Assembly: GCA_028829895.1 (NCBI GenBank)
Contig: CM054181.1
Span: forward strand, 102,293,860 to 102,357,859
DNA length: 64,000 bases
Source of the DNA: Sinotaia quadrata
Lineage: Eukaryota; Mollusca; Gastropoda; Architaenioglossa; Viviparidae
Reading direction: 5' to 3'
The notes below the pieces were generated by a model that was not told where the DNA came from, did not search any database, and saw only the letters and a program-made list of their open reading frames with translations. Made by a program: the position numbers and the translations under genes. The first letter of the stretch is position 1, and each line of letters starts with the position of its first letter. Below are positions 1 to 14,900 of the stretch, piece by piece.

Positions 1-1197
1 TATCTGAGAAAATACATGACTAGTGAATCTTTCAGGTTGTCATATTAATGGATTTTTCATGTCATACTGGATTTTCTTAATAAATGATTATAATTCTTTT
101 TGAAAATAAATATAACATAGCAGTAATATTGCTTAAGGTACTTTTCTTTTTTTCCCCTGTCATTTATTTGTTGTAGGAATCATGTAAACTTAGTCTGTTT
201 GCTGTTGTTTTGCTTTTTTTTTTTTTGCTTTTTTTAATGATTTCTTAATATAAATTTTAATTTATTAAATTTTGAAAAAAAATTTTTTTTCATTTGTGTT
301 TAGATTTTCTTTCACATGGCTAGTCTGAAATAAATACATAGGAATTATTTTGTGTGTGTGTGTGTGTATTATATATTATAATTTATATATTCATAAATGC
401 ATGCATGTTTACAGTCGTCTCTTATCTCTGGTCTACTCGGAAAGGTGACTACCTCAAAACTCACATAATGTGGGTGAAAATATATTTATAGAACTAATGC
501 ATCAAGATCTCTAACTAATTATTGATTCTTATTATCATCAAAGAACATTACAGCCATCAAGCAGAATTGTAATTAATGTTTATAAAAATAATCTGTTTCA
601 AGATTTTAATAGGTGTAATTTTGTAAACTGTACATTGGGATTCATTAAATGTCCAGATACTGACAAGATACATAGATTATTGGGTTATATAGAAAGTTCT
701 GTATAATCCAGCACAAAATGTATAAAACTAGCCTATTAACAATTTTACAAAACTTATTTTCATAAGCACTATTGTCTCTGATGGATTAAGTTATTCTGGG
801 GTGTTTTTTAAAAATAATTTACAGTATAAAAGAATTAGCAATTGCTGAATGGATTTTATGTTAGGTCAAATAAATAATCAGAATTCAAATAAGCAAGAAA
901 CTGCTCTAAACACTCTCCCCAAAACACTAAAGAAAAAAATATAATAAAATAAATATGATAAATGTTTGATTTTTCTTTTAAATATTGACTTTTTAAATGA
1001 CTTTTGTTCTTGTAGTTTAATCACTTAAATGCTATACTTTGTTATGTTGATAATAAATTACAAAGGAAAAATGGTAAGTTTTTGTTTTTATTTGTGTGTA
1101 TGTGTATTTTGATTTTTGTTATATTCATTGAATACAAAAGCAAGGGTGCCTTAAAAAATATTACTGGAAGAGTTAAAATATATTTTTATTTTCATAG
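1..1197 (+). other. mcc: MCC intron (partial, upstream of exon A)
   Basis: T-rich, non-coding; a short TG repeat at about 351-367. Nothing else recognised. Confidence 0.6.
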
Positions 1198-1361
1198 GGG
1201 CTCACTCTGGCAAGCCAGAGAGTGCAGACTATGACAGCGGTGCACGGGATTTGAGCCCAGAACCAGTCAGCTTAACACAGCTAATGATGTCCCAGGATCC
1301 CTCAGCTATACGTGATGTTAAGGATATGGGATCTGGCAAAGTTCTTGATTTGGCTGACAGG
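1198..1361 (+). CDS. mcc: MCC exon A (long-isoform-specific region)
   Basis: Acceptor ttcatag at 1191-1197, donor AGG|GTAGGT. The exon starts with two bases of a split codon and ends on a codon boundary. It contains DYDSGARDLSPEP and ends VLDLADR. The YDSGARDL motif matches my memory of the vertebrate long MCC isoform, between the EF-hand region and the coiled coil. The phase-0 end joins exon B directly (LADR then LHLAAI), so no intervening exon is required. Confidence 0.85.
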
Positions 1362-4300
1362 GTAGGTAACTCTTCAGATGGGCATTCATTTTAGATTAAG
1401 TGACTATTTTAAGTTTTATTTAAAATTAGAATGGTTTTTCTCCAGGTGTGTGAATTTGTAGCTTATAAATTTTTGTAATCAAGAAAAGAAATGATCAAAT
1501 TAGGTACAGCTGTGTATATTTGCATGTTGTACATGTCACTTTTATTGAAACTTCTCTCAAGAATTGTTCATGACCTGTATTCTTTAGACAATGCTGATTT
1601 CATTCATCTCTCTGAACTTTTTTAATTTTGTGACAAATTTTAATTCTGTCAAATTTATCTATGCTTTTTTTAGTGTTAAAATAATGAAAACATCACTAAT
1701 TATATATATTTACCACCAACATTTAATCAGACCTAGTCAGATTGCTGCGTACAGCCACAGAAAAATAATTTATTATTATTGATCATTAATCTATTGTGAG
1801 TGAATATTAATTAAATATTTGTGACATTTTTGGTCATTCAGGTGAATCCAGCACATAGAAGTAGTTATACACATCTATGAGCTGTAGACCAGTCCTACAG
1901 CATTAACTGTCTGATACTGGCAGGATTGTTTGAAGAATTCTAGTTGTGATAGTAGGTCTCTTCATTGGAACAGCCTCCTCAGTGACAGAATCAGTTTTTA
2001 TTTTGTCCATTCATTGGAGCATAAACTAATATTAAAAAAATATGTAAATGATGTCCCATAAAAACAGGCATAGATAAAGATTATTTTCTGACTGTTTATT
2101 GCTTGATGAACTCAGATCAGGTCATGATAATTCTTTTAGCCATCAAAATTCAATAATTCTTTCTCTGCCCATAGCCAACAAAAATGATATAATACAGGGT
2201 GTTCAAAAAAGAAACTCAATCCATGCATAATATTTGCACATACTTAAATTGTAATTATCATTACTATTATCGAAATATTGATCGAAACATGTTGGATAAC
2301 ATGATTCATTGAATACATTTATGTATACAGCTTGATGGCTCATACATTCAACAATTTTTAAAATTTACTAATATTGTAATAAACATGCATTGCCATGGTT
2401 TGCATGCCTTTTTGTAGTAGTAGTAGTAATAGGACAAGTAATTAATAGACCGATCCTGTTCAAATGGGAGATAACTCAGCTAAACTCTTTGAATATCACT
2501 GCTCACCTATTCCACCAGTTTATCTATTTTTAGCAGGCTTGAATTTTTTTTAATTGTTAAAATGTTTTAAAAGATGAGCAGGCAAGAGCTTAACAATGAA
2601 ATAGAGTGACACAGCAACAAAAAAAGTGAATGATTAGGTGGTCAGTGGTTGAAGAATAAGCATGGATTGTACAATCATTTTACAATAAGGACCAACAGCC
2701 TTGCAGAAGTGATGTTTCAGGATTATATTTTTAATTTAACTCTTAATAGTTCATTAATCAAGAATAATCAAGATGACCTATTCTTGACTTTACTTTTTTT
2801 TTATTTTGGGACATTATTATTTTTCCCTAAAATGATTTACTATTTCTCAGTTTATAAATGGAACACAAGCACTAGTTATTATGCATTATTTTAAAAATGT
2901 ATAATTTTTTTATTTAAAGAGTTTTTATACTTGTGGGTATTTTTCATGGTGTGTGAAAACTCTTTAAACAAAATATATGGTAAACACAGAAATTATTTTA
3001 ATTTATTTGTCACTCACTATAATATATACATTTGCAAAGATAAGAAAAACTGACAAACAAAATTTCTTTTAATTTTCTAAAGTTATATCTGCAATTTATG
3101 TTTTTTGGACTTGCAGTGGTTATGCCACTCAGAATTTTTTTTCTTCCACTTTTTGATACTGGCACTTTTTTCTACAAGAAATATCTGGCTACTCAAGTTT
3201 GTATTTGTAGATGAAGTTTCCTATCTTCTGAGGTACATTTCGATCATTACACATGTTCATTTTATTGAGCAATTAATTTAGGGCTACTGCCAATAAATGC
3301 ATAAATTAATGTTTTATATTATAAAGATCAATGTAGAACACCTTTTCTTATGGCTTGTTTGAGTGAATTTAAAATTACTTTCATCAAGATAGTGTGAATA
3401 ATGCACGTATTGTTTGGCTTATGTATGGTCAGGTGTTTTGCCTGTCTATACTGCTCCTAGTAGTTGGTATTTATTGCAATGCAAGTAAAGTGTTTTGCCT
3501 GTCTATACTGCATTTCTACTAGTAGTTGATATTTATTGCAATGTAAGTGTTTGCCTGGATTACTGCTGTACTGCTAATAGTTGATGTCTATTACAATGCA
3601 AGTGGTCGAGTATTTTGCCTGTCTGTGCTGGTAAAAAGTGGTATTATACTAGTAGATCATGTTTATTGCAACACAAGCATTTTCAAGTGTCCTGTCTGTT
3701 TGTACTGATGTTACCAGTACTAGTAGCTTGTGTTATTGCATATTTTAAACACAAGGAAAGTTTTAATCATGTTTTGAGTCAAGAGTTTTTATGTGTTCAT
3801 TGTCACTCTTTCCCTCTTTGCATAGAGTGCATTGACAATCTTATACATGAGCAAGAATCTTGAATGTTACTTTAAAACTACTTGGACTTTGTAAAAGAAT
3901 GTTGAAAAGAATTTAATTCCTGAAAATCTGATTGCTTTATGTTGATTTTATAAAATTATATCTTTAACTCTGTTAATCTCAAGTACACACACATTGAAAT
4001 ACAGTCATGGATTGTTTCATTCACAAGCTTAGAAATGATATGGTTACTATACAGATTCTGCTGCTTCTGTTACGTGTGTGGCATAGTAGTGCCATATGGA
4101 TTATTTCCCTTTAGAGCAAGTTGTTGGTAGTGACTTTTGTTTCAAATTGATTAGGTACTACACTAGTAAGGACTAAGTTATTTGAATTTTGTCTGTAAAT
4201 GGAGACATGCATGATAAATGCTCAGAATATATAAACAATAAAGAAAGTGGTAATAACCATATTTATTATGAGTTGAACTCTGGTGAATGTAATTTTGTGG

Positions 4301-7300
4301 ATGTATCAATTAATTATTGTTTGCAGAAAGTGGGAGGGAGTGTCAAAAATAGTTGAGAGATTGAATAGTCAAGATATAATCTTTCTCAAGTTTGCTGAAA
4401 TCTACATTGAATAGATTGATGAATGGACATTTGTATTATTACTAATTATAAATAGATTGATGGATAATTGTTACTATCTATAAATATGTATATAAATGTA
4501 CATTGTTACTACCTATAGAATGATGTGTGTATCTGTACATTGTTACTGCCTATAATAGATTGATGTATGTACATTTGATTTGCTACTTCTTTTTCTTCTT
4601 ACTGTTACATTTGACAATGCACACAAAATTTCTTGCAAATGGTCCTAAAGTTATATATTATTTCATTTAACCCTTTTCTATTTGAGCTCTAATTACCATG
4701 GGTTGAAAAATCATCTCTAATTCACTGATCTGACTTCTATTACTATAATTGTTTCAATGCAATTGTACTTACATATATCAACAAATACATGGAATTAAAT
4801 ATTAATGGTCTGATGAGGAATAAAAATTGTCCTAAAACAGAGTGCTTCTAGTAAACAATGATTATCCCCCTTGATGTGCAGATTAGTTACTCATAATGCT
4901 CTTAAAGAGATAATATTTAATTTATATGTGCTTTGTGAAATATATATGATTTTGTGATTTTCTCACCTGAATATGCAAATTAGTTAGCCTTGATTTCTTC
5001 AGAGGAATAAGAGAATATTTTAATTTATGTATGCTTTTTAAAATATGTAACTTGTAAATTATTAAGGGCTGGTTGGAAGCACTCTCCCTAAATTGGCATC
5101 CCCCAATGGAGGGCAGTTGAGGGTGTGTACCAAACTGGTATGACCTTCTTCACCCCCTTCTGCCCTCCACCCTGAGCACAAGTGTGAAACTGTGGGTCCC
5201 ACTGTGACACTTCAGATCAGATAATGTCTGATGATGATGATGAAATGATCAACGCAATCTTCAGTGGTGACATAAAAGTGCTACCAAACACACACACACA
5301 CACACCTAAATTGACTGACTGACTTAGTGAGAGTGTAAAATCAGCCCAGGCTGGATGCACTTCCCCTAATAAAGCAAATACCCACCAAAATAAGATTTTG
5401 AGTTATAGTTCTGAGTCTAAAGGTTAACTAAAATATATTCTTTATCTTAGTTTTAAATAATTTAATTATGTCATTAATTTATTGTTAATTATATCAGATA
5501 AAAATGATTATTATAGTATTTGACAAATGATGCTTAATTGTTTCAAATCATAATTTATAAATAGTAAATGATACAGTTAATTTGAGAATTAATTATTAAA
5601 TGTTAAAGGTTTTACAATATGCATTGTTACAAGAGAAAATTATCAAAGTAGAGTTCTCATTTATACATTATTTCTCCATGTCTTTCAATCACCTACTGAC
5701 TATTAATTAACCATATCTATCAACCACCGAATAACTCCTTTTAAAATAAACATGCATATGTATACACACACATCACTAAAACTGTAATATTAGTATGGTG
5801 TGAATGAAACAATAATGAAAAATAATAGTAATTGTTATTATTTATTTATGTCAAAAGAATAAGATTATACTTATGCAAGCTTCATTGTTGCATAAAGCAA
5901 ATGATGAAATATTTGACTTGCATGGTCTTATCACCTTTGACATACACTTAATATAAATATCCAACTTACTTGATGTGAGGAATACACTTAATACAAGTAT
6001 CCTTCATACTTAATATGAGGAATGCACTTAATATAAATATCCAACTTACTTGATGTGAGGAATACACTTAATACAAGTATCCTTCATACTTAATATGAGG
6101 AATGCACTTAATATAAATATCCATCTTACTTGATATGAGGAATACACTTAATACAAGTATCCTTCATACTTAATATGAGGAATGCACTTAATATAAATAT
6201 CCATCTTACTTGATATAAGGAATACACTTAATATAAGTATTCCATCATACTTAATATGAGGAACAGGAGATAATGGTTATGTTGGAAGGGGAAATAACTT
6301 GGCATACTTTTCTCATTTACCTTTTCCCACTCATTTCATTCTAATTTAAATAGATTTTTTTTTTTAAATAGCTTGTGCCTTAGTATTTTTTTTTTAAAAA
6401 ACCAAAACAAACAACAAACTGTGACAACTGTCTAGAAAAGAAATGAAAAATGTTCAGCTATGAAAGTTTTTAATTTTTGTAGTCTTTTGAAGAGAACTGG
6501 TGACTGAGAGGTCTAGACGTTGGCATATCTTGCAGGCAATTGGGAATTTAAATCCCATAGTCATAATAATGGAGGTTTCAACCTACACATTTTGTGACTC
6601 ATCCTTTGATTAAGAATTTTCGAGATGCACTCCTATTGTAAAATGCTTAGAAATTTTAATTAATATGAGCACTAATGAAAAGTCTCCAAATTTATGTATT
6701 TATTTTATTTTCCTACTTCAAATGAAATTTTAAGGAGTCAGCATCTTTGAATTATATGTTTTATCTTTGCTCTTTCAGACCTGCATTTTAAACATATTTA
6801 ATTTTTAATAAGCCTGCCTTTGTAGAGTTCTCCAGTAAATTTAATATATTTCTCTGTAGCAGTTTTTATAATTTATGTTTTTTTCAAATTAAGTATGTTA
6901 ATATATGTAAAAGGTTCATCATACAGAGTTGTTTGTTTGGGGGTTTTGTTGTGTTTTTGTTTTTTTAACCCTTTGTGTCAGTTTTCCAAGATTAAATCCT
7001 AAGAGAGAATATACAGCCACAAAGAAACATAAAAGTATTGTTATCAAATGTTTATGTAATACGTTACAGCCTGCAAGACCAGTTTGGTCAGTTTACATAA
7101 ACTCAGTCATATGTGCATGGAAATTATTCAAACAAACATTTAATGTATGTGAGACATGATAAATTTGAGTTTAAATTGACTGTATTTTATATTATAGTCA
7201 TTGCAGCCTTCTTGTTGGGGTTCTCCCTTCATGTGACCTATTTTTGTCCATGAAACCTTTTAAGTTTTAGGTCTTCTAACAAGAATTGCTGTTCTTCAGT

Positions 7301-8883
7301 GAAGTTGCTTGGAATTTCTCCAGCGTGATCATCAACTGGATTTGACTGTTGTGAGGTTGTGGAAATTCCATTATCTTCTATTTCAGTGCATCGGTTTGTA
7401 GTATTCGTTTGTTGCTATTCTATCTTTCATAATTCTAGGGATGTAAGAGGCCTATTTTGCAGAATCGCTATCTTCTGGTCCAGGAGCTGCTGTTCAGTGA
7501 TAATATCATCTAAATGGTATTTGAGCCAGAGTTCATGCATCTTTTTTCTATATCCTCTTGCTGTGGTTTGGCTTTGATAGTATGAGACCATTAATTGTAT
7601 ATTTCCTTCTCTGGTCCATCTCCTCCAAGTTTTCTCTTGTGTTTCATTTTTACTAGAACACCCTGAAACATCATTGACTAGTTCAGACCTTGTTAACCCA
7701 GGTAAAGTTTGATCCAGTATAGAATCAAATTTTGTTTTCTCCATCATGAATGGGATGGGGGTGGGTGTAGTTTGGAGGTAGCTGGAATGTCTGCAATTTG
7801 TATGTTGTTGCTTGTGAGGTTGGTTTTTCAGCTTATCATTGATACTTGAATTAGGTTCTGTACTAATGGTGCTATTTTGTACATTTTTATTGTTTCAAGT
7901 ATCCATGAATGTGGAACTGAGTCATAGGCCTTTAGGTAGTCAGTCCATAACATTGCAAGAATTGTTCTTCATTTCTTGCTGTCAGTAACAATTGCCTATT
8001 GGTCCTTTGTTCCTCTGTCTAGCACCCTTTTCTTCATTGGTTAGAAATTTGTTTGTTTCAAGGTGAGACATTAGTAGTCATAGTAGTATTATAAGCAATA
8101 GTGAGACAGTTCACTTAGTACATGGGGATCAACAACTAAAATTTCTATTTATGTGTTTATTTTAATATGTTCACTATCACTGGGAATATACATGGTCCAT
8201 TTCTGTTTTCTAGAAACACTCTGTGCTGCAGTATGTGTTGATCAGAAAGCTTCACTTAATGAGTTTACTTGTAATTGAAATTTCTTATTGGTTTAATGAT
8301 GTCCAGGGTACTAAATTAAAAAAATAGCTTGTAAAATGAACAACTCTCAGTGTATATTTGATACAAAACTGTGCACATTGTTACTAATTCAGTATGTATT
8401 TAGGAAAATACCCTTCCCTTGTTATCTTAAATTATTTTTGAGAAATCAGATATATTATCAGAATAGTTTATAAATGGATTAATTAAGAATACAGTAATAT
8501 AAATTTGAAGGAGTTGAGAATTATAAAATGAAACATGAAGAATGGAGACAGTATTAAACTGTTTAAAAAGCCTCCTTTGCCATTATAGTTGGACCATTAA
8601 GAAACTACTGGAGGGAATGATGTGAGAAATTATAGTTGGACCACTAAGAAACACTGGAGGGAGCAATATGAAAAATTATAGTTGGACCACTAAGAAACAA
8701 TGGAGGGAACAATATGAAAAATTATAGTTGGACCACTAAGAAACACTGGAGGGAATGATGTGAATTATTCTTTGCTAAGAGATTTGTGTGTGCATGCAGT
8801 TTGGGCTTTAACTTGCTTTCTTTATTGTAAGTTTACTTGATCTGACTCTGAGATGGTATTATAAGTGACTTACTTGTTTTATT

Positions 8884-8925
<42 letters not shown>

Positions 8926-11900
8926 TCTTTATTTTGAGAACTAGTAAAAAAAATTTTTAAATTTTCATATCAACAGCATTTAAACAGTAAATTTTAAAAG
9001 ATACATTTAAATCCATTTAACTGGTAATCCTTATTATTTTTTACATATAACAGTAAACATTATTTCCTTAAATTTGTATTATCTGCTCTCTACTATAAGT
9101 TTTCCTAGCATCATCAGACTTTCCCCAATATATTACTTTTTTAAAATGCAGTGACAAGTGTGAAAAAATAGTTAACTCGTAACTCTTTTTTTCAGAAATG
9201 CTTTATTGCTAATTGTCTCTCATGCTTATTGTCCAACTGCAGCTTCTTTCAAAGGTGTGCCGTTTGTCAGTGACTGTTATCATGAAATTCAAATTAGCCT
9301 CCTAAATGAGTAAACCAGATTGTGTAAATGTGTTTTAGTTTTCCCTGAAACTGCTTGGTTGCTTGTGCAGCCTGTTTTTTTTTCCTCACCCTTTTGTTAT
9401 TTCAATGGCTCTGGAAGTTCACAAACACTTTATCTTGATGATTGCATGAGTTTTGAATGGAGCTGAGAGGTAGAAAGAGGCATCAAATTGTATTTTTGCA
9501 TAATGTGCACATTCTATACAATAAGAATAATGTAAAAGTTGTGTTTTCAATATTTCTTTTTAAGAATATGTACTCCTACAACTGTTATCAAAATCTGTAT
9601 GAAATTACATTATAGTTGTTTTAAAGAGGAAACCAAAACAGAAAAAGGAGAAAATATTTGTTGGAAATCAATAAACTAAACTGTTTCAGCTGATTTCAAC
9701 TAACTCTGCCAAACTCTATCAATTTAAACAGTGATTCTGGTTTACAAAATATGATAGACAGTGCCAGTACTTAATTAGTTAATACACACTTTCTAGCAAG
9801 TGTCAGTCAATACACATTGCAATTAGTATTGTCTCCACATACTAAAAAATACAAACACAGTAAAAGTGTGTCAGTCACAAAATTATTTATTTAATTTGTG
9901 ATATACAGAAAGCAGCATGTAAGATACTTGTTTTAAATACATTAATCAATGACAATAGGAAGTAGAGAATGTGCACTAAATGTTATTAAACTTAATCTAA
10001 AACAAAATTGTTTGAACTGTGAATGTACAAAAGCACTCATCAGTGTAAGTTATGCTTACTGGTGGTGGTAAAATACAGTAATCATACACAAAACACTGTA
10101 TTCTGTGTATTCTGTCAGTGCATATTACTTGGTCTGAGGCACAGGTACTAATATGTACAAAGTACACTTACTATTGGGGGTACAAACTACAAGTACACAT
10201 TCTATCAAATATGTAAAAGTTTGTTGTACACATCACACTGGAGTGCAGTTTTGAAAAAAATACTCATCTGTGATTGTCCACTTTGTTGAAACAAAAGTGC
10301 TAAAGTATTGCCAGTTCTAATAATGTGAGTGTATTTTTGAGGCAGACATAATAATTAAAATATTGAACAGTTATGGTCAAGCTCTAAAGTCGAGTGGGAT
10401 GTTTGCTGGACCTGTGCACAACATGCTACATCAGTACAAATCATAATATCCTATACCTCTTAAAACTGGTCAGAGTGAAGCCATTCTGCTGCAGCTGCAG
10501 AATATAAAGTCAGAATTTAACTAGGGTTTACAAAACACTCATTTGAGAAAAAACACTCATAGCAATTATTAATAGAAAAGCTGTTTTGATTATATTAGTT
10601 CCCAGGAGGTGATTTAAGTGGTGTTTTCCAATCATCCCCCAAAACAGGTCAGGTCGAACCCCTGTAGATTGTGCATCTCTGCTGCCTGCTTCCATTCAGT
10701 AGAGGCCTAGCAGCCTGCTTCCGCTCATTATCATGTTTACTTGCATATATTATGTTCACCTTCCACTGTGTTTCTAACCCTTGGAGGAGATTAAATAAAT
10801 ATAGATTGCATACAGTCTAAACACTGAAGAAAGGTTCGGCATGCAAAAGTGAAAAGCCAATGTCCACCCGATATTTTTAGCAGCACTTTCTTCAAGAAAA
10901 TTGGCACTGGAATCTGAGATTATCAGAAAGAACTGGATCATCAAGCTTGTTTGGCTAGGCCTGTAGGGACACGTCTCCAACCTACAAGGACAAACACTAC
11001 TCTACAAGGCCGCATACTGCCCTGTAAGACCACACACCTATCCTATCAGAGCACACAGCTATCCTATAAGGACACAGTTAAACTATAAGAGTACACAACT
11101 TCCTATAATGACACATTTATCCTACAAGGATACACACCTATCCTATCAGAGCACACAGCTATCCTATAAGAACACAGTTAAACTATAAGAGTACACAACT
11201 TCCCTATAATGACACATTTATCCTACAAGGATACACACCTATCTTTCTATAAAGACAACTATCTTATAAGGCACAAAACTACTGTATAGAACATACACCT
11301 CTCTAAAAGAAATGCATCTATCCTATAGAGACTCTACCCTGTAACTTGTATAATAAGTACACACTACCCTGTAACGACATGCATTTACTCTATTTGGACA
11401 CATCTACCCTATATAGATATATGCTTATCCTATACCTAGTATAAGGACACATTGGACACAGAGCAAAACAATGCAATTCAATAGAAAAAAAGGGAAACCT
11501 TTTGAAGACTGCCTAGAAAGAAAGAAATATAATGTTATTTTTTAAAATCCTTAAAAACATTATTTCCTACAAGAAAAGACACTACAAGAATCTATATATA
11601 AAATTTTTTAAGCGAATACAAAGCAACAGTTTTACTGTAGATGCTTGTGTTTGGGGTGGTAAGGGGTTTGCATCACAAAGTAGGCATACCTTTCTCTTCA
11701 CTTTGAAACATATTAACATTATGCTGTTGTGCAGGGTTTCTCAAACAGGGTTCCACAAGAGTTCACTAGGGTGTCTACCCACTTCCATCCTGAGAGATCA
11801 TGATTTAAAAATATAAGCATTAGATATAGTAAGGGTGCCCTCAGACCTGAAAATTCTCCAGTGTAAAATTAAAAAATGTTGAGAAAGGCTGCTCTAGTGT

Positions 11901-14900
11901 GACCTAATCATAGTATTTCTGTAAGAAACCAAATAAAAGGAGGGGTGGGATGGAGAATAATTGCAAGTCACAGTTAAATGTGTATTGACCACAAAAATTC
12001 TGCCACAAGAAAAATGATACTGTCTCTTCAATGGGAAATGTAGACTGAGCTTATATGCCTCAGAATGAAAAGATTTTTCCATTGACATGTCTATACAGAT
12101 TGTATACTATCATATTAATTTTGTCGAAACACAAGAGCGCACAAAAGACTGAAAAATCGGGACTCCGGAACGTCACTTGGTTAATGAGTCATCATCTCAC
12201 TCTCGTGTCAACGTCTCGGGTCGCGTAACTTAGAGTTTGGCGCTCAAATAAATCAAAAATTAATATGCCTAAACCTCCGTGTATATTTAAATTCGTGTAA
12301 AGAAAGCGTTTTCAACAGTGAATCTCTATTCTTCCAGATGCGAAGAAATGCAGTGCCCAAATCAGCCTGACTTACTATAAAACATGCACGTGATTTAATT
12401 CGCCATTAAGTGCTGATGAGCGCGTGATTAATTTAATTTTGGTTATATTTGTTTATCGAAATCCGGATACAAGTAAAGAGAATTTTAATTTACCATAACT
12501 AGCTATTTTTATTAAAGTAAGAATAATAAATATATGGATCTATAACATCAAATAGGTTATATGTTTTCATTAAATTATTCAGCAATTGTTCTTTCACTTT
12601 AACTGAGTGATTTTTAAAAAATCTACCATATAAAAGTATATTTGCATATTATTTAATGTCTAATACAAAATGAACTTTGAAAAAAATAGTGGCGCCCGCT
12701 ATACTGTTCTGAAAATTTGAATGTGCTCTTGGACACAAAGGCTGTGAACCACGGATGTAGTATTTACAAAGAAAAACAAAATTAATTTACTCATGTACAT
12801 CTTGAACATTGACGCCACAGAAGAGACAGATGTTTTTATTTATTTTTGTGATTTAAAAAAAATCGATCATTTTATCCATCTATCCCATATTTGTTTTTTT
12901 CGGCCTCTACTACACTTCACAGCAGGCCTATCTGTTCTGTCTCTTGACCTATCTACCGATAATCTGTGGCCTATGAGAGTTTTTAAGGCAACATAAAGGA
13001 CTCTGGGTATACCAAAATATCACTTGCGTTTATGAGAATGCTGCCAATAGCGTGGTCAGGAACCGTAACTAATTAAAACGGGTATCATCAGGTACGGGAA
13101 AGAAAAAAAAATCAGGTACCCCACTGCTAGTGCTGGTACTGAGAAATCTAACTCTGACTTCCATACCATAAATCATACGAAAATATTGTTGCGTCTATAA
13201 TTTTGCGTCATAATTACGCCGTAAATTTCTCCATTGCTGCCGGCGGGTCACGACGCTGGAAATCTACACGCTGAAAAGTCTGTGCTGATGATTTAGAGTA
13301 ACTTGCTCCGCTCACTGGCGTTTCTATTTTATAGTGGGGTTGTGTAGGAGATGGTGGGTGGGGAGAGAGAGAAAAGTAAAATTAGGAACATATGTCCTCG
13401 TGAGCAGCAAAGGTAAAGGAAATGCCCGTTGTTGAGCCCAGTTTTAACAAAAATCGCTATTGATGACGGTACGTAAAAGGCGCTTTGTCATAACGTAGTG
13501 CTGGCTCTTTTGTTTATTAGCCAGCGAATGTCTGCCCGCCAAAGTTAAGCTTTATTGTATTTATGCAGTTTCATTCCAAGTTTTTGTTTGTTTGTTTGTT
13601 TTGGAGAGGGGGTGGTAGGAGGGAAAGAACACTTGCGAACGGAGATAATAATGCTCATCACTGCCACCCTATTGTTTTGAATGGTGGGCAGTTGAAACTA
13701 ATTAACACATTCTTTGACTTGGAAAAACTGTCCCTTCCCAGCCAGCTGTCAGGTTTCCAGAGTTCCGTAGAGAGGTAGGGGAGAGGGGAGCAGAAGAGGG
13801 TTGAGAAAGTCAGCAAGCGGACATCTGGCAGTGCGCTAGAGCCCGACTAGTCCCACCTCCTCCCACCCCTCTATGCCGTAGTGGGCGCTGCCCGCGGTAA
13901 GGAATTTACAGCGTAACGCAGTTTGCACTGACAAGTGCTGGCGATAGATGTAGGGAGCAGTTGACTCGCCACCCGCAGCAGGCCTCTAGACATCGCTTAA
14001 ACCCACGGTGATTTTTGTTTCTTTCACTTATCTCACACCCGTTCCTGGAATGGCGTTCCGTTTACGGGACGTCAGCAGTAAGTAGTCCCGATTTCGAGCA
14101 CAGGATCTGAAGTCTGTCTGCAATTGGACGCCTTTTGGTGAGCCTTTTTAGCGGCTACAGAGAGTGCCAGAGTAGCCTAAGTAGACCAGTGTTTACACTG
14201 TGATTGGGAAAGGCTGAGGCCTCACTTCATTTAAATGAATGACTAACATGCTGCCTGGATTGATTTTGTTCCAGGCAGCACAGAAATGGTCAACTTTTTA
14301 AGCTCACTTTTAGACAGAACAGATTAGGTGTGTGTGACACCCTTGGAAGCATGACAGCCAAGTATGTGTATGTTTTGAGGCAGCTGGATTTGATCTGTTA
14401 ATTGGTGGAGCATCTACCACAATGTAGGTGAGCATACCTCTATATTTTTTCCTCTGATGAAATTTAAAATACTTAGTATTCACTTATTAGAGTACTGACA
14501 TTGAGTTGAAAGACTTGGAACTTAAGTTAGTTTACATATTTGTTTGACCATAAAACTAAAAGATATCTCTAGTGCTGGTAATATTTTTCATGTAGAATTT
14601 ATATCTGTACTTTTTCTAAAATTATTATTAATTTTATTGATTGCTTTCAGTTATTGTGTGGGGGTTTTAAATTAAAACAACAACAACAATGTATGTGTGC
14701 ATGCACACACATTTCTGAGTAATTTTTTAGTTTTGGACTGAATACTGCAGTTGTCCCTAAGGCACCCTCCATAAATCTAATAATGTATAATGTATACTAT
14801 TAGGCCTCAAATACATCATTAATGTTATTATATATTCATTCTAAAACTGATTTTATGTTGTTTTTGTTTGGATTTGGTTTTTTTTTTGTGATGCACGCAT

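Noticed and set aside
2190..2230. acagggtgttcaaaaaagaa, resembling a DNA transposon end
   Set aside because: No inverted partner or target duplication found nearby.
10630..10720. Possible tRNA-like box B (ggtcgaaccc)
   Set aside because: No matching box A or cloverleaf could be placed; a nearby short direct repeat explains little. Not called.
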